64,000 nt of DNA, taken from the NCBI GenBank assembly GCA_934255405.1, contig CAKQNT010000007.1, forward strand, positions 1 to 64,000, written 5' to 3'. Source of the DNA: an uncultured Alphaproteobacteria bacterium. Lineage in GTDB: Bacteria; Pseudomonadota; Alphaproteobacteria; RF32; CAG-239. Shown here one piece after another: positions 41,724 through 51,097 of the stretch; position 1 is the first letter of the stretch, and each line of letters opens with the position of its first letter. The notes under the pieces were generated by a model. The model ran no database searches and had not been told where the DNA came from. It worked only from the letters and a program-made list of their open reading frames with translations. The translations under genes and the position numbers were made by a program.

Positions 41724-43037
41724 TTAGGCCTCCAGGCGCTGCCTGGCGCTGGTCAGCTCTTCTAAGGTTACTCTGGTTTGTTCTCCGGTAGCCATATTCT
41801 TGAGGGTATAATTATTGTTGGCGACTTCGTCTTCGCCGATAATAATCAGGTATGGAATTTTAATTTTGTTGGCATATTCCATTTTCTTTTTGAACTTGCA
41901 ATCGCGCAACATCATATCGGCGGCAATATCGTGCTTCCGCAGTTGTCCGACCAAATGAATAGCTTTTTCGGCATAATCTGGAGATTGAGTGATAACCAGC
42001 GCGCGGTTTGGTGTTGGACCTTCAATTTTAAGCAATCCATTGTCGCGCAATTGGTCAAACAAGCGGGTCAAACCAATGGAGATTCCCACACCGGGGAACT
42101 TCTTGTCCATAAACACACTGGAAAGGTTATCATATCTACCGCCGGAACATACCGAGCCAAATTGCGGATAATCATCAAAAAATGTCTCATAAACCGTGCC
42201 GGTATAATAATCCAAACCGCGGGTAATGCTCAAATCAATTTGTATATTGGCGGGGTTTATTCCCAAATTTTGCGCCTGATTAATTACTGTTTTCAGTTCC
42301 CCTAATCCGGTTTGGTAATTTTCGTTGCTAATGTCAAAACTTTCAAGTTTTGCTATAATTTCGTTGTTTAGCCCGTTGATTTTGATAAATTCCAATAGCT
42401 TGCGGTTTTTTTCTTCAGGCAAGCCCAAATCAGCCAACTCACCCAAAAACGCCGCTTCGGGAATTTTCTTTATCTTATCTACCAGTCTCAAAACATCAAC
42501 CGTTTTGTCGGCGATATCCAAGCTCTCCAAAAAACCGGACAGCAACTTGCGATTGTTGAGATAAATCTTAAATGCCGGCAACTCCAATTTGTTGAATATG
42601 GTGTAAATCACCGCCAGAACTTCGGCATCATAAACAATATTCAATTCATCACGGTCGATAATGTCGATGTCGCATTGATAAAATTCGCGAAAACGTCCTT
42701 TTTGCGGACGCTCGCCGCGATAGACCTTGCCAATCTGATAACGCTTGAACGGAAAGGTCAGGTTGTTGTGATAGAGGGCGATGTATTTGGCCAAAGGCAC
42801 GGTTAAGTCAAAACGCATTGCTAAATCGGTATCGCCTTTTTTGAATTCATAAATTTGTTTTTCGGTATCTCCGCCTGATTTAGACAACAAAACCTCTGCC
42901 AATTCCAAAATCGGCGTGTCCAAAGGTGCAAAGCCAAACAACTCGTACGTATGGGCAATGACGGACTTCATTTTTTCCATTACAATCTGCTCTTCGGGCA
43001 GAAGTTCCATAAAACCTTGCAAAGTACGCGCCGTCAT
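41724..43037 (-). CDS. hisS: Histidyl-tRNA synthetase
   Basis: A 437-residue class II synthetase. Motif 2 has FPFKRYQIGKVYRGERPQKGRFREFYQCDIDI, too long to be chance; here the key pieces are RGERPQKGRFREF and QCDID. The histidine-specific loops are LDYYTGTVYE and GGRYDNLSSVF, and the motif 3 Arg lies in GVGISIGLTRLFD. The anticodon-binding domain follows (340-437). ATG 43037 has AAGGAT before it. It ends in the repeat-rich patch. Confidence 0.96.
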   Translation of the reverse strand: MTARTLQGFMELLPEEQIVMEKMKSVIAHTYELFGFAPLDTPILELAEVLLSKSGGDTEKQIYEFKKGDTDLAMRFDLTVPLAKYIALYHNNLTFPFKRYQIGKVYRGERPQKGRFREFYQCDIDIIDRDELNIVYDAEVLAVIYTIFNKLELPAFKIYLNNRKLLSGFLESLDIADKTVDVLRLVDKIKKIPEAAFLGELADLGLPEEKNRKLLEFIKINGLNNEIIAKLESFDISNENYQTGLGELKTVINQAQNLGINPANIQIDLSITRGLDYYTGTVYETFFDDYPQFGSVCSGGRYDNLSSVFMDKKFPGVGISIGLTRLFDQLRDNGLLKIEGPTPNRALVITQSPDYAEKAIHLVGQLRKHDIAADMMLRDCKFKKKMEYANKIKIPYLIIIGEDEVANNNYTLKNMATGEQTRVTLEELTSARQRLEA

Positions 43038-43236
43038 TGTTTTTATCCTTACCAATACTGTTAAAATCAGTCCATAATTAAGCCGTAAAAACCATCGCTT
43101 GTCAAGAATAAAGCTTGCAGATTCCGCAAACCGTCAAAACTTGTGATTTAGTTTGTAAAAATGTTGTATTTTATTTGGCAAAAATGCTATTATCTCGACA
43201 ATATTAAAAATATCTATGTGTGTTAAGGAAAAAATA

Positions 43237-44244
43237 ATGTCAAAAATTGCAATTATCGGTGTTGAAGAAGGTGTTGGACGTGAAGTCTTAAATCTATTGG
43301 CGGAAGAAGGCAAAAAGCCTCAAGATGTGGTTGCGTTGGAGCCGCGCTCGGCTTTGGGAAATATGGTTTCTTTCGGTGAAGAAGCCGAGATTGATGTCTT
43401 GAGCTTGGACGGCTATGATTTTAAGGGCGTGAGCGTTGCGGTTTTTGCCGTGTCTGCTAAGGTTGCCAAAAAATATATGCCGCTGGCAATCAAGGCCGGT
43501 GCTAAAGTTGTTGACGCTTCAGGTGCTTCTGTCGGTGAGCCTAATGTGCCGATGGTGGTGGCCGGAATTAATGACGAAAAATCCGCTGTCGCAGAGCGCA
43601 ATATGGTAGCGGTTCCCTCGGCCGAAGTTTGCCAGATGTTGATTCCTCTGCAAAAAATTCATCAGACTTATCAAGTTAAGCGTCTGGTAGTTTCAACCTA
43701 TAGCTCAACCTCGGCCTATGGGCGCCCCGGCATGGACGAGCTTTTTAATCAGACCCGCAAGATTTTTATGAACGACACTTTGGCTGATGATCAGGCAGTG
43801 TTCCATAAGCAGATTGCTTTTAACGTTATTCCTCATTTGGGAGATTTTATCGGTGAGGAGACTGCCGCAGAGTGGAGCTTTAATACCGAGACCAAGCAGG
43901 TGATGGGCGGAGATGTTAAGGTTCACGCCAATTGCGCGGTTATTCCGGCATTTATCGGTTCGGCGCAGTTTATTAATGTTGAGTGCGCCAAAGAGATAGA
44001 TGTTTCTGATGCCCGCGAACTGATTAAAAAGACCAATGGAGTGATTGTTTTTGATAAGCAGACCGACGGCGGTTACGTAACCTTGCATGATATTCAGGGC
44101 GAAAATGAAATTTATGTCAGCCGTCTGCGTCAGGATTCCAGCGTTGAAAATGGTATCAGCTTTTGGTGCGTGGCCGATAATCAACGAGCCGCCGGCGCCA
44201 AAAATATCTTGGAACTTTGCAAACTTATGACTACTCAAAAATAA
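43237..44244 (+). CDS. Aspartate-semialdehyde dehydrogenase homologue lacking the catalytic residues
   Basis: A 335-residue protein with clear ASADH ancestry over its full length: TYSSTSAYGRPGMDELFNQT, IAFNVIPHLGDF and DGGYVTLHDI match the ASADH dimer region. The catalytic NCST Cys is replaced: residues 125-133 read AVPSAEVCQ with Ala129 at the Cys position. The general-base His is Ser242 (PAFIGSAQF for FIGHSE) and the substrate Arg two residues before is Val235. The frame is intact with ordinary codon use. It is therefore either a pseudoenzyme or has another chemistry with Cys132. GGTGTTGG precedes... the ATG at 43237 follows AAGGAAAAAATA. Confidence 0.82.
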   Translation: MSKIAIIGVEEGVGREVLNLLAEEGKKPQDVVALEPRSALGNMVSFGEEAEIDVLSLDGYDFKGVSVAVFAVSAKVAKKYMPLAIKAGAKVVDASGASVGEPNVPMVVAGINDEKSAVAERNMVAVPSAEVCQMLIPLQKIHQTYQVKRLVVSTYSSTSAYGRPGMDELFNQTRKIFMNDTLADDQAVFHKQIAFNVIPHLGDFIGEETAAEWSFNTETKQVMGGDVKVHANCAVIPAFIGSAQFINVECAKEIDVSDARELIKKTNGVIVFDKQTDGGYVTLHDIQGENEIYVSRLRQDSSVENGISFWCVADNQRAAGAKNILELCKLMTTQK

Positions 44245-44260
44245 TTTGGAGTTTTAGCTT

Positions 44261-46726
44261 ATGAAACGTGTTTCGCTGTTTTTATTTGCTTTTTTGCTGT
44301 TTGCCTTTGGAGCAGTGTCGGAAGGCTCTGCCCAATCTGTAAATGTTTTGGACGAAAACCTCAAATACAATACAGTTAGTGCCAATTTGGCGCGTATTGA
44401 GGGGCAGTTGAAGAAAAAGATTTCTTCAAACGAGCTTGCGCAGGATATTGACTATCTGCACGATATTCGTTCTCAGCTGGAAAACAGCAAAAAACGAATT
44501 GAATTTGACATCAAAACTGCGGAAAAACGCTTAGAAGCTCTCGGCGCCGTGCCGGAAGACGGACACGAGATTGAACTGATTGCCCAAAAACGCAAGCAGT
44601 TCAGTCGCGAGCTTGCAGAAGAAAAAGCCCGACAAGCTGAAGTTGAACTGCTTATGGCCAAGCTTGATGAAATTGATTTGGCTATATTTAATCTGCGCAA
44701 CGAAGAATTATGGGGAAATTTGCTGGTTGCCGGCGACGCGGTTGTGTATCCCAAAGTTTTTATAAACTCCGGAAAAGATCTGCTGGAGTTGGTGGCTGAT
44801 ATTGCCGTTTCTCCGTTTTTGTGGTATCAAAATCTTACGCCTGAGGCCAAAAACACTCTCAATGCCAAGATGCTGCCGGTGGCGCTTACACTGGTGTTTA
44901 TCACTGTTTTGGGCTGGGTTCTGCGCCGCTTTATCCTGCGCCGTTTTGGGTATCGCGATGATGTGATAAACCCGCGGTTCGGGCGCAAAGTTTGGGCGGC
45001 GATTTCAGTCTGGATTGCCTATGGTGTCATTCCGACCTTTATCATTAGTTTGTGTTTGCTATGGATGATTAGCGGCAAAATCCTTACCACCGGTTTCTTT
45101 GGCATGGTGCTCAGCAGCTGTTTGTATTATTCGCTGTTTGTGATTATGGGAATGGCGGTTTGCCGCGTTATCTTTACCCCTTATCATGAAAACTGGCGTC
45201 TGATAAATGTTTCTACCGAGCGCGCCAAAAAAGTGACCAAGGCTCTCTACATATCGGTAATTTTAGTGGGAATTTTATCTTTCTTGCAGCATATCGTTAG
45301 CGACGAAAACTATCCGATAGAGTTGATGACGTTTTTAGTTGCGGTTTCTGCCATTGTTAAAGCATTTTGCGTGGCCTGGGTGTTACAACGGCTAATGTGG
45401 ACAGAAGTTCAGCCTCAAGCCGAAGAATTAGACGCCGCGGTTGAAGATACAGAAGATGAAAATCTGCTCAGCGCCGAGGCGCAGGCCGAAGAAGATCGCG
45501 ACAGCTTGATTATTCGCACTATTTCTTTTGCCATATTGGGGGCGGTTGGCATTGCCGGACTTTCTTTGTTTGGCTATCCGTATCTGGCGTTGTTTATTAT
45601 CAATCGCATCATCTTTTCGATTGTGCTGATTATTTCTTTTGTGGCGGTTCGTCGTCTGTTGCACGAGATTTTGCATCGGCTTTTGTTTCTCAAATTTTGG
45701 GCGCGCACTTTCCGTATGCGCCGTCGCATTTTGCGCAAGTTGGATTTCTGGTCAAGCTTTTTGATTGATCCGTCTCTTGCTTTTTGTAGCTTTTTTGCCT
45801 TTTTGGCATTATGGGGTGTTCCGACCGAAGTTTTGCGCACCATAGTATATAAACTGTTTACCGGTTTTACTGTCGGTGGAATGAGAATTTCTCTGCTCTC
45901 CATAATTTTAGGCTTAATTGTTTTCTTTGTACTGATAACATTGGTAAAATCTTTGCGCCCCAAAATTGAGAATAATATGTTGGCTCGCATGGATATTGAT
46001 GAGGGGACACGTCACTCATTGGCTTCGGGCTTCTCTTCGGTCGGATATGTTGCTTCCGGTTTGTTGGCAATTGTGATAATGGGTGGTAACCTCACTAGCT
46101 TAGCTTTGGTTGCCGGTGCTCTTTCTGTTGGTATTGGTCTCGGCTTGCAGAATGTGGTAAACAACTTTGTTTCCGGCATTATCTTGCTGTTTGAGCGTCC
46201 GGTAAAAGTTGGCGACTGGGTAGTGATTAATGGCGAGGAGGGGCGTATTAAGCAGATTAATATCCGCTCTACCGAGGTTGAAACTTTTCGCAAATCAAGC
46301 CTGATTATTCCTAATGCCAATTTGCTTTCTACCACGGTCACCAACCTTACGCATGGCAATAATTGGTCGCGTCAATCGGTTAGTGTTGGTGTTGCCTATG
46401 GTTCAGACACAGAAAAAGTTAAGCGGATTCTGCTGGAGTGCGCTGCAGGGCACAAAAGAGTCTTGCGCAAACCTGAGCCTTATGTCCTGTTTAAGGATTT
46501 TGGCGCCAGCAGCTTGGATTTTGAACTCCGCTGCTATACCAATGATATTTGGACCGGATGGAATATCCCCAGTGACTTGCGTTATGAAATAAACCGGCGC
46601 TTTAATGAAGAGGGGATTGAGATTCCGTTCAATCAGTTGGTTGTTCATACCGGTAGCTCGGTTGCTGAGGAAACTCAAGATATGTTCTATGCTTCTAAAA
46701 AAAGAGGAAAAAAGAATGCTAATTAA
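44261..46726 (+). CDS. MscS-family mechanosensitive channel (large, multi-TM)
   Basis: An 821-residue membrane protein with a signal peptide (1-25), a periplasmic coiled-coil region (about 30-170) and about ten membrane segments. The C-terminal third is the MscS core: AGALSVGIGLGLQNVVNNFV is the pore-lining helix, LLFERPVKVGDWV and the beta domain (VETFRKSSLIIPNANLLS) follow. The long N-terminal extension resembles MscK-type or DUF3772 paralogues. It protects cells from osmotic downshock. Its 3' end overlaps murD by 11 bp. Confidence 0.9.
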   Translation: MKRVSLFLFAFLLFAFGAVSEGSAQSVNVLDENLKYNTVSANLARIEGQLKKKISSNELAQDIDYLHDIRSQLENSKKRIEFDIKTAEKRLEALGAVPEDGHEIELIAQKRKQFSRELAEEKARQAEVELLMAKLDEIDLAIFNLRNEELWGNLLVAGDAVVYPKVFINSGKDLLELVADIAVSPFLWYQNLTPEAKNTLNAKMLPVALTLVFITVLGWVLRRFILRRFGYRDDVINPRFGRKVWAAISVWIAYGVIPTFIISLCLLWMISGKILTTGFFGMVLSSCLYYSLFVIMGMAVCRVIFTPYHENWRLINVSTERAKKVTKALYISVILVGILSFLQHIVSDENYPIELMTFLVAVSAIVKAFCVAWVLQRLMWTEVQPQAEELDAAVEDTEDENLLSAEAQAEEDRDSLIIRTISFAILGAVGIAGLSLFGYPYLALFIINRIIFSIVLIISFVAVRRLLHEILHRLLFLKFWARTFRMRRRILRKLDFWSSFLIDPSLAFCSFFAFLALWGVPTEVLRTIVYKLFTGFTVGGMRISLLSIILGLIVFFVLITLVKSLRPKIENNMLARMDIDEGTRHSLASGFSSVGYVASGLLAIVIMGGNLTSLALVAGALSVGIGLGLQNVVNNFVSGIILLFERPVKVGDWVVINGEEGRIKQINIRSTEVETFRKSSLIIPNANLLSTTVTNLTHGNNWSRQSVSVGVAYGSDTEKVKRILLECAAGHKRVLRKPEPYVLFKDFGASSLDFELRCYTNDIWTGWNIPSDLRYEINRRFNEEGIEIPFNQLVVHTGSSVAEETQDMFYASKKRGKKNAN

Positions 46727-48041
46727 AGATTTACGGAACAAAAATATTGCCATCTGGGGCATGGGAGCAGAGGGACAAGCCGCCAAGGCTTATTTGGAAA
46801 CTCACAAAATCACCGACAAAATTATGGTGTATAATGATAATGACGGAGCAGACAAATTTGCTGAGGTTGTTGCCAAAGCTGAAGTCATTATCCGTTCCCC
46901 CGGTGTAAGTATCTACAAGCCGGAAATCCAACAAGCCAAATCCGCTGGTATCAAAATAACCTCTTGTTCTGAAATGTTTTTGGACGAAATGCGCACCAAT
47001 CACCCGCATACCAAGGTTATCGGCATTAGCGGTTCCAAGGGCAAGAGCACCAGTGTCAGCATGTTGTTTCATATGTTGCGCCAACTCGGGCTGAATGTCG
47101 GGCTCGGAGGAAATATCGGTAAACCGCTTATAGAGCTGTTGGACACCGAGCATGATTATATGGTTTGCGAGTTCTCCAGCTATCAGGCCAGTGATTTAGA
47201 CGTCTCGCCCAATATTGTAATGTTTACTAATCTGTTCTCGGTGCATACCGATTGGCACGGCGGGCATGAAAACTATTGCCGCGACAAGGTTCACTTGGCC
47301 GCCAATCAAAAAGACGGCGATATCTGTATTGTCAACCGCAACAACGCCCAATTGGTGGAATATTGCCGCAATTTGCCTAATGTTATGTATTATGGCGAGC
47401 CAACCGGTTTTCATGCCAATGGCAAAAATCTTTATTATAAAGACGAGTTGTTGCTGAGCATAGATGAACTCAAAATCAGCGGCAATCACAATATGGATAA
47501 TTTGGCCGGTGTAATGACAATCATGGCGCAATTGGGTTTGGATTTTCGCAAAGCGGCGCAAACCCTCAAAACTTTTGAACCATTGCCTCATCGCCTGCAA
47601 AAGGTTGATACGGTTGACGGCGTGCTGTTTATCAACGACAGTATTTCTACAGCTCCCGAGGCTGCTGTCAGCGCTATGCAAAGTTTTGATGAGGGTATGG
47701 CTATTATTTCCGGTGGTATAGAAAATAAGCAAGATTATCGGCAATATGCCCAAACCATTGAGCACAATCCCAAAGTTAAGGCGGTTATCACTCTGTTTCA
47801 GTGTGGACCGCAGATTGCCGATACTATCCGTCAGATTGTAAAACGTCAGGATTTTAAGCTGATTGAGGTGGACACTCTGGAGCAGGCGGTGGAGGCTGCT
47901 TTTGCCGAGGTTAAAAAAGCCGGCGGACATTTAGTGCTGTTTTCACCAACCGCACCAAGCTTCGGTTATTACAAAAACTTTATGGAGCGCGGCGAGCATT
48001 TTATTAGCATTGTTAAACAGCTTAAGGAAAATCACAGATGA
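46716..48041 (+). CDS. murD: UDP-N-acetylmuramoyl-L-alanine--glutamate ligase (MurD-like)
   Basis: A 441-residue Mur ligase. The Rossmann start is NIAIWGMGAEGQAAKAYLE; the ATP loop reads GISGSKGKSTSVSML rather than the usual GTNGKTT/GKST with Asn; NIGKPLIELL, EFSSYQASDLD and the C-terminal FINDSISTAPEAA and VLFSPTAPSFGYYKNF follow. The gene is outside a dcw cluster and coupled to an MscS gene and an acyltransferase. MurD2, which adds L-Glu in some bacteria, is an alternative suggested by the SKGKS loop; no epimerase is in the window. Confidence 0.85.
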   Translation: MLIKDLRNKNIAIWGMGAEGQAAKAYLETHKITDKIMVYNDNDGADKFAEVVAKAEVIIRSPGVSIYKPEIQQAKSAGIKITSCSEMFLDEMRTNHPHTKVIGISGSKGKSTSVSMLFHMLRQLGLNVGLGGNIGKPLIELLDTEHDYMVCEFSSYQASDLDVSPNIVMFTNLFSVHTDWHGGHENYCRDKVHLAANQKDGDICIVNRNNAQLVEYCRNLPNVMYYGEPTGFHANGKNLYYKDELLLSIDELKISGNHNMDNLAGVMTIMAQLGLDFRKAAQTLKTFEPLPHRLQKVDTVDGVLFINDSISTAPEAAVSAMQSFDEGMAIISGGIENKQDYRQYAQTIEHNPKVKAVITLFQCGPQIADTIRQIVKRQDFKLIEVDTLEQAVEAAFAEVKKAGGHLVLFSPTAPSFGYYKNFMERGEHFISIVKQLKENHR

Positions 48042-48742
48042 GTATTCTGCAGAGAGTAATCCGCTGTTTGGCCTTTAATCGATCAATAAGAGTTGCTTCC
48101 GGCAATGTTTTTCGTTGTGCGTCCCCTAAAACTTTCAAACATCTAAAGGTCAATATCAAAGGTAAGGGAAATATTGTTGAAATAGATGATGTCTATTCTC
48201 ATGATAGCCGTTTAACAATTAAAATTATCGGCAATGGCAATATCGTAAAAATCGGCAATACGTCGCTCCTTAAGGCTATTATGCAGATTGGGCAGCCTAA
48301 AACTCCGGTTGAAAATTGCACCTTGAGTATTGGTAATGACTCTGGCTGTTGCGATGCCCGCTTCATGATGTGTGAAGATAATTCTCAGATTGTTATTGGG
48401 CAAAAAGCCATGATTTCCGATAATGTACAAATCTGGTGTACAGATACTCATTCGGTTGTCGATATGGAAGGCAATTTGTTAAACGAGGGTAAGGAAGTTA
48501 AAATCGGTGATCACGTTTGGATTGGTAGAGATGTCCATATAAGCAAAAACACTTATATTGCCGATAATAGTATTGTTGGTTGGGGGAGTATTGTAACCGG
48601 AAAACATACGGAGCCAAATGTAATTTTAGCCGGAGTACCTGCCCGAGTAGTCAAGCGCAATGTTACTTGGGATGGACGTAATCCCAAAACCTATCTTGCA
48701 GAAAACCGCAACCGGTCTGCAGATAAAATAAAAACTTGCTAA
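48038..48742 (+). CDS. Hexapeptide-repeat acyltransferase
   Basis: A 234-residue left-handed beta-helix protein of the LbH acetyltransferase group. Hexapeptide repeats run from about residue 60 to 205, with the catalytic His in CTDTHSVVD, KIGDHVWIGRDVHISKNTYI and the coenzyme A loop VILAGVPARVVKRNV. It starts inside the murD stop (ATGA). A surface-polysaccharide acetyltransferase is likely. Confidence 0.82.
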   Translation: MSILQRVIRCLAFNRSIRVASGNVFRCASPKTFKHLKVNIKGKGNIVEIDDVYSHDSRLTIKIIGNGNIVKIGNTSLLKAIMQIGQPKTPVENCTLSIGNDSGCCDARFMMCEDNSQIVIGQKAMISDNVQIWCTDTHSVVDMEGNLLNEGKEVKIGDHVWIGRDVHISKNTYIADNSIVGWGSIVTGKHTEPNVILAGVPARVVKRNVTWDGRNPKTYLAENRNRSADKIKTC

Positions 48743-48774
48743 ATATAAAATGATGATGTAAAAGAAATGTCATT

Positions 48775-48850
<76 letters not shown>

Positions 48851-48980
48851 CTTCAAACCCTAGGATTTCCTAGAGTTTTGCTATCTTAAATGGTTGCGGT
48901 TGATTGTTAAAAATGTGTAAAAATGTGCAAAAATTGTCGATTCGTTGAGCTAAAGTTGCACAAAACTTGCACAAAGAATT

Positions 48981-50042
48981 TTATTGATTGAAAGTTTTTT
49001 CTAAAGCCGAGCGTTTTTGATCATCAAGAACGTGAGCATATATCGCGGTAGTTTTAATATCCGCGTGGCCGGCTATTTTTTGAGCGACACGGATATCACC
49101 GGTTGATTTGACAATCCAAGTTATGGCGGTGTGCCGCAGGGTGTGAAAATTAGTGTAAGGAAGTTTGGGATCTTTGAGATTGCCATTGGCATCATAAAAT
49201 ATGGAATGCCAAGCGTGCTTGATGTCAGATACGGGCTTTCCATGGTAGTTAAATACATATTCATTTATTCGCGGCAATGTTTGCAACAGATCTTTTAATT
49301 TACCAATCATGGGAATGGTGTGGTTTTTGCCGCCAACGGTGGTTCGGTCTTTGACTTGAACAGTAATGGTATTGTTGACAAAGTCAATTTGCGACCATTT
49401 CAACTTAAGGACGGTCCCTCGGCGAAAGCCGGTGTGGAGAGCGGTGAATATAATTGGTTTTAGGTGTTCGGGGGCGCGGTCTATAATTGTTTGCGCGGTT
49501 TCCCAATCCTTGAGGTATTTTATATTTTCAGCAGGAACAGGCAGCTTAAATTTAATGGGGTTAGCTAAATTTGTTTTGGCTTCCCAATAATCGTTGGCCA
49601 AGTTCCTGATCGCGGACAAAATGGATAATTCTCGGTTGATTGTGCCGTTTTTTACGGTTTTGCGCCGCAATGCGACATAATCGGATAAAACTTTTTTATC
49701 AATCTCATGAAAATATGTTACGCCGAGATTTTTCTTCATATTGGCAATTCTTAATAATACGTTGCGAGGCTTTGCTTGAAATTGGGCTCTTTCTTCAAAA
49801 TAGCGGCCAAAAGCCTCATCCAGCGTTATGCCGGGCAACTCGCCGTTTGCAGCGGCTCGGCTTTTCTTCTGAATTTCTTCAATGCGGTGGAGGCAGTATT
49901 TGGCTGCCTCTGCTTCTGATATTTTGCCAGTTGACGTTCTAAGCTGTACTCTTTCTCCGGTTTCAGCGATGAAAGAGATATACGCGTGGTAGATACCGTT
50001 TCTGGTGAATAAGCGGTACGGTATACTGTGTTTCTTTGCCAA
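48981..50042 (-). CDS. Tyrosine recombinase, phage integrase
   Basis: A 353-residue integrase. The arm-binding N-terminus (IYHAYISFIAETGERVQLRT) is followed by a core-binding domain and the catalytic domain with Arg in HTGFRRGTVLKL, HTLRHTAITWI (His-x-x-Arg), GHADIKTTAIYAHV (His and nucleophile Tyr). No ATG is available; the frame begins at a TTG at 50042, which has GAGGA 9 bases before it. The first 217 bp overlap the preceding HTH gene in another frame. Confidence 0.9.
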   Translation of the reverse strand: MAKKHSIPYRLFTRNGIYHAYISFIAETGERVQLRTSTGKISEAEAAKYCLHRIEEIQKKSRAAANGELPGITLDEAFGRYFEERAQFQAKPRNVLLRIANMKKNLGVTYFHEIDKKVLSDYVALRRKTVKNGTINRELSILSAIRNLANDYWEAKTNLANPIKFKLPVPAENIKYLKDWETAQTIIDRAPEHLKPIIFTALHTGFRRGTVLKLKWSQIDFVNNTITVQVKDRTTVGGKNHTIPMIGKLKDLLQTLPRINEYVFNYHGKPVSDIKHAWHSIFYDANGNLKDPKLPYTNFHTLRHTAITWIVKSTGDIRVAQKIAGHADIKTTAIYAHVLDDQKRSALEKTFNQ

Positions 50043-50212
50043 CGGTGTAAATCCTCGATTTGGAAAAATAGAGAGCCGCCAATTTCCTTAAAGGCTATCT
50101 CTCCAGAGTTTATAACCTTGCGGAACTTGTATCTCGTAAGCCTCAATTCTTCCCTAGCCTCTTTTTCTGATAGAAAAGGGTTTAAACCATTTTCACTATT
50201 TTGTCGAGTCAT
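49826..50212 (-). CDS. HTH protein, Xis-like, overlapping integrase
   Basis: A 128-residue protein. Residues 13-62 form an excisionase/MerR-like HTH (FLSEKEAREELRLTRYKFRK, VINSGEIAFKEIGGSLFFQI). The rest (63-128) overlaps int in another frame and looks arbitrary. It starts at an ATG after GGGGGC, inside the 3' end of the 50196 gene. Confidence 0.65.
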   Translation of the reverse strand: MTRQNSENGLNPFLSEKEAREELRLTRYKFRKVINSGEIAFKEIGGSLFFQIEDLHRWQRNTVYRTAYSPETVSTTRISLSSLKPEKEYSLERQLAKYQKQRQPNTASTALKKFRRKAEPLQTASCPA

Positions 50213-50492
50213 TTTTTGCCCCCACGTTGTACAGATACGCCCAATTTTTCATAACCCAGCTTTTATGCTTGGGGCTGACCTTAAGCAGCACGTCCAACGC
50301 CTCTTTAAGCTCGGATTTAAGGGCTTCATTTTCGCCGCGTAGATCGTTTGGGATCTGTCGAGCAATTTTTAGGCATTCTGAGATGCAATCCATGCTAAAG
50401 GCATTTCCAACCAACATGCTTATTTGCACGGTATGATCAATTAATGTTTCCATTTGTTTTTCTGAGATAATATAAAAATTAAATATTTTCAT
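50196..50492 (-). CDS. Phage early hypothetical protein
   Basis: A 98-residue (or 85 from the second Met) helical protein, unrecognised, with NDLRGENEALKSELKEALDV. Starts at ATG 50492 after GGTAAAG. Part of the leftward early operon. Confidence 0.55.
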   Translation of the reverse strand: MKIFNFYIISEKQMETLIDHTVQISMLVGNAFSMDCISECLKIARQIPNDLRGENEALKSELKEALDVLLKVSPKHKSWVMKNWAYLYNVGAKNDSTK

Positions 50493-50510
50493 CGCTTTAC
50501 CGTTCTGTTG

Positions 50511-50681
50511 TTACAATTTCCAGTATTGGAATAATTTACATACAAAGTCCTGAAAGTCCGGCATCGTGTTGTTTGTGTTTGCTTTCTCATAGCAATAAAT
50601 CATAAGGCACAGACAACAGACAAAAAGCCAACAAGGGCTAAAAACCAGCTTTAAAACAAGTGTTTCAATCTTCTTTAACAT
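50511..50681 (-). CDS. Small Cys-rich membrane protein
   Basis: A 56-residue protein with one membrane segment (about residues 10-30, LVFSPCWLFVCCLCLMIYC). GGAGTTATTTG precedes the ATG, which lies inside the end of the 50665 gene. A phage-coded membrane peptide of unknown role. Confidence 0.55.
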   Translation of the reverse strand: MLKKIETLVLKLVFSPCWLFVCCLCLMIYCYEKANTNNTMPDFQDFVCKLFQYWKL

Positions 50682-50901
50682 CAAATAACTCCTCTAAGTT
50701 TACTTTTGATTTTCCGAGATATTTCATAGATGGAAAAGTTAATAGGCTGCTTTGAATCCAATTACCTATAATCTCCCCATTTCCGTTAAGGTAAAGAGCA
50801 TAAAAGCAATCTAAATTTTCTGTTTTGGCAACTGCTGAAACATACATTTTTGTTTCACAATCTTCCCACACATCTCCGATTTCTGGTTTATCTCTATTCA
50901 T
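50665..50901 (-). CDS. Phage early hypothetical protein
   Basis: A 78-residue acidic protein (KPEIGDVWEDCETKMYVSAV; ends LEELFDVKED). Its ATG overlaps the 50894 gene end with GGAGATGAG just before. Unrecognised. Confidence 0.6.
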   Translation of the reverse strand: MNRDKPEIGDVWEDCETKMYVSAVAKTENLDCFYALYLNGNGEIIGNWIQSSLLTFPSMKYLGKSKVNLEELFDVKED

Positions 50902-51097
50902 CTAACTCATCTCCTGCTTTCTTAATTGACTTAACAACGCCCTTAATAAGGCTTGATGCACCTAGTGTTGCAATAGACATAAGTCCGTCTGTTTCGTCTT
51001 TTCTATCGTCTGTTAAGCTGCTGAGGTCTTTTCCAAGCTCTCCAAGGCAGCGCACAGGGGTTGATGCTAAAGTGGTTAGAGATTTAGATATGCTCAT
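50894..51097 (-). CDS. Phage early hypothetical protein
   Basis: A 67-residue protein, helical, with SLTDDRKDETDGLMSIAT; unrecognised. Start overlaps the preceding small gene as ATGA. Confidence 0.55.
   Translation of the reverse strand: MSISKSLTTLASTPVRCLGELGKDLSSLTDDRKDETDGLMSIATLGASSLIKGVVKSIKKAGDELDE

Noticed and set aside
47196..47930. A 244-residue minus-strand frame
   Set aside because: It is antisense to murD, which has clear Mur ligase motifs.
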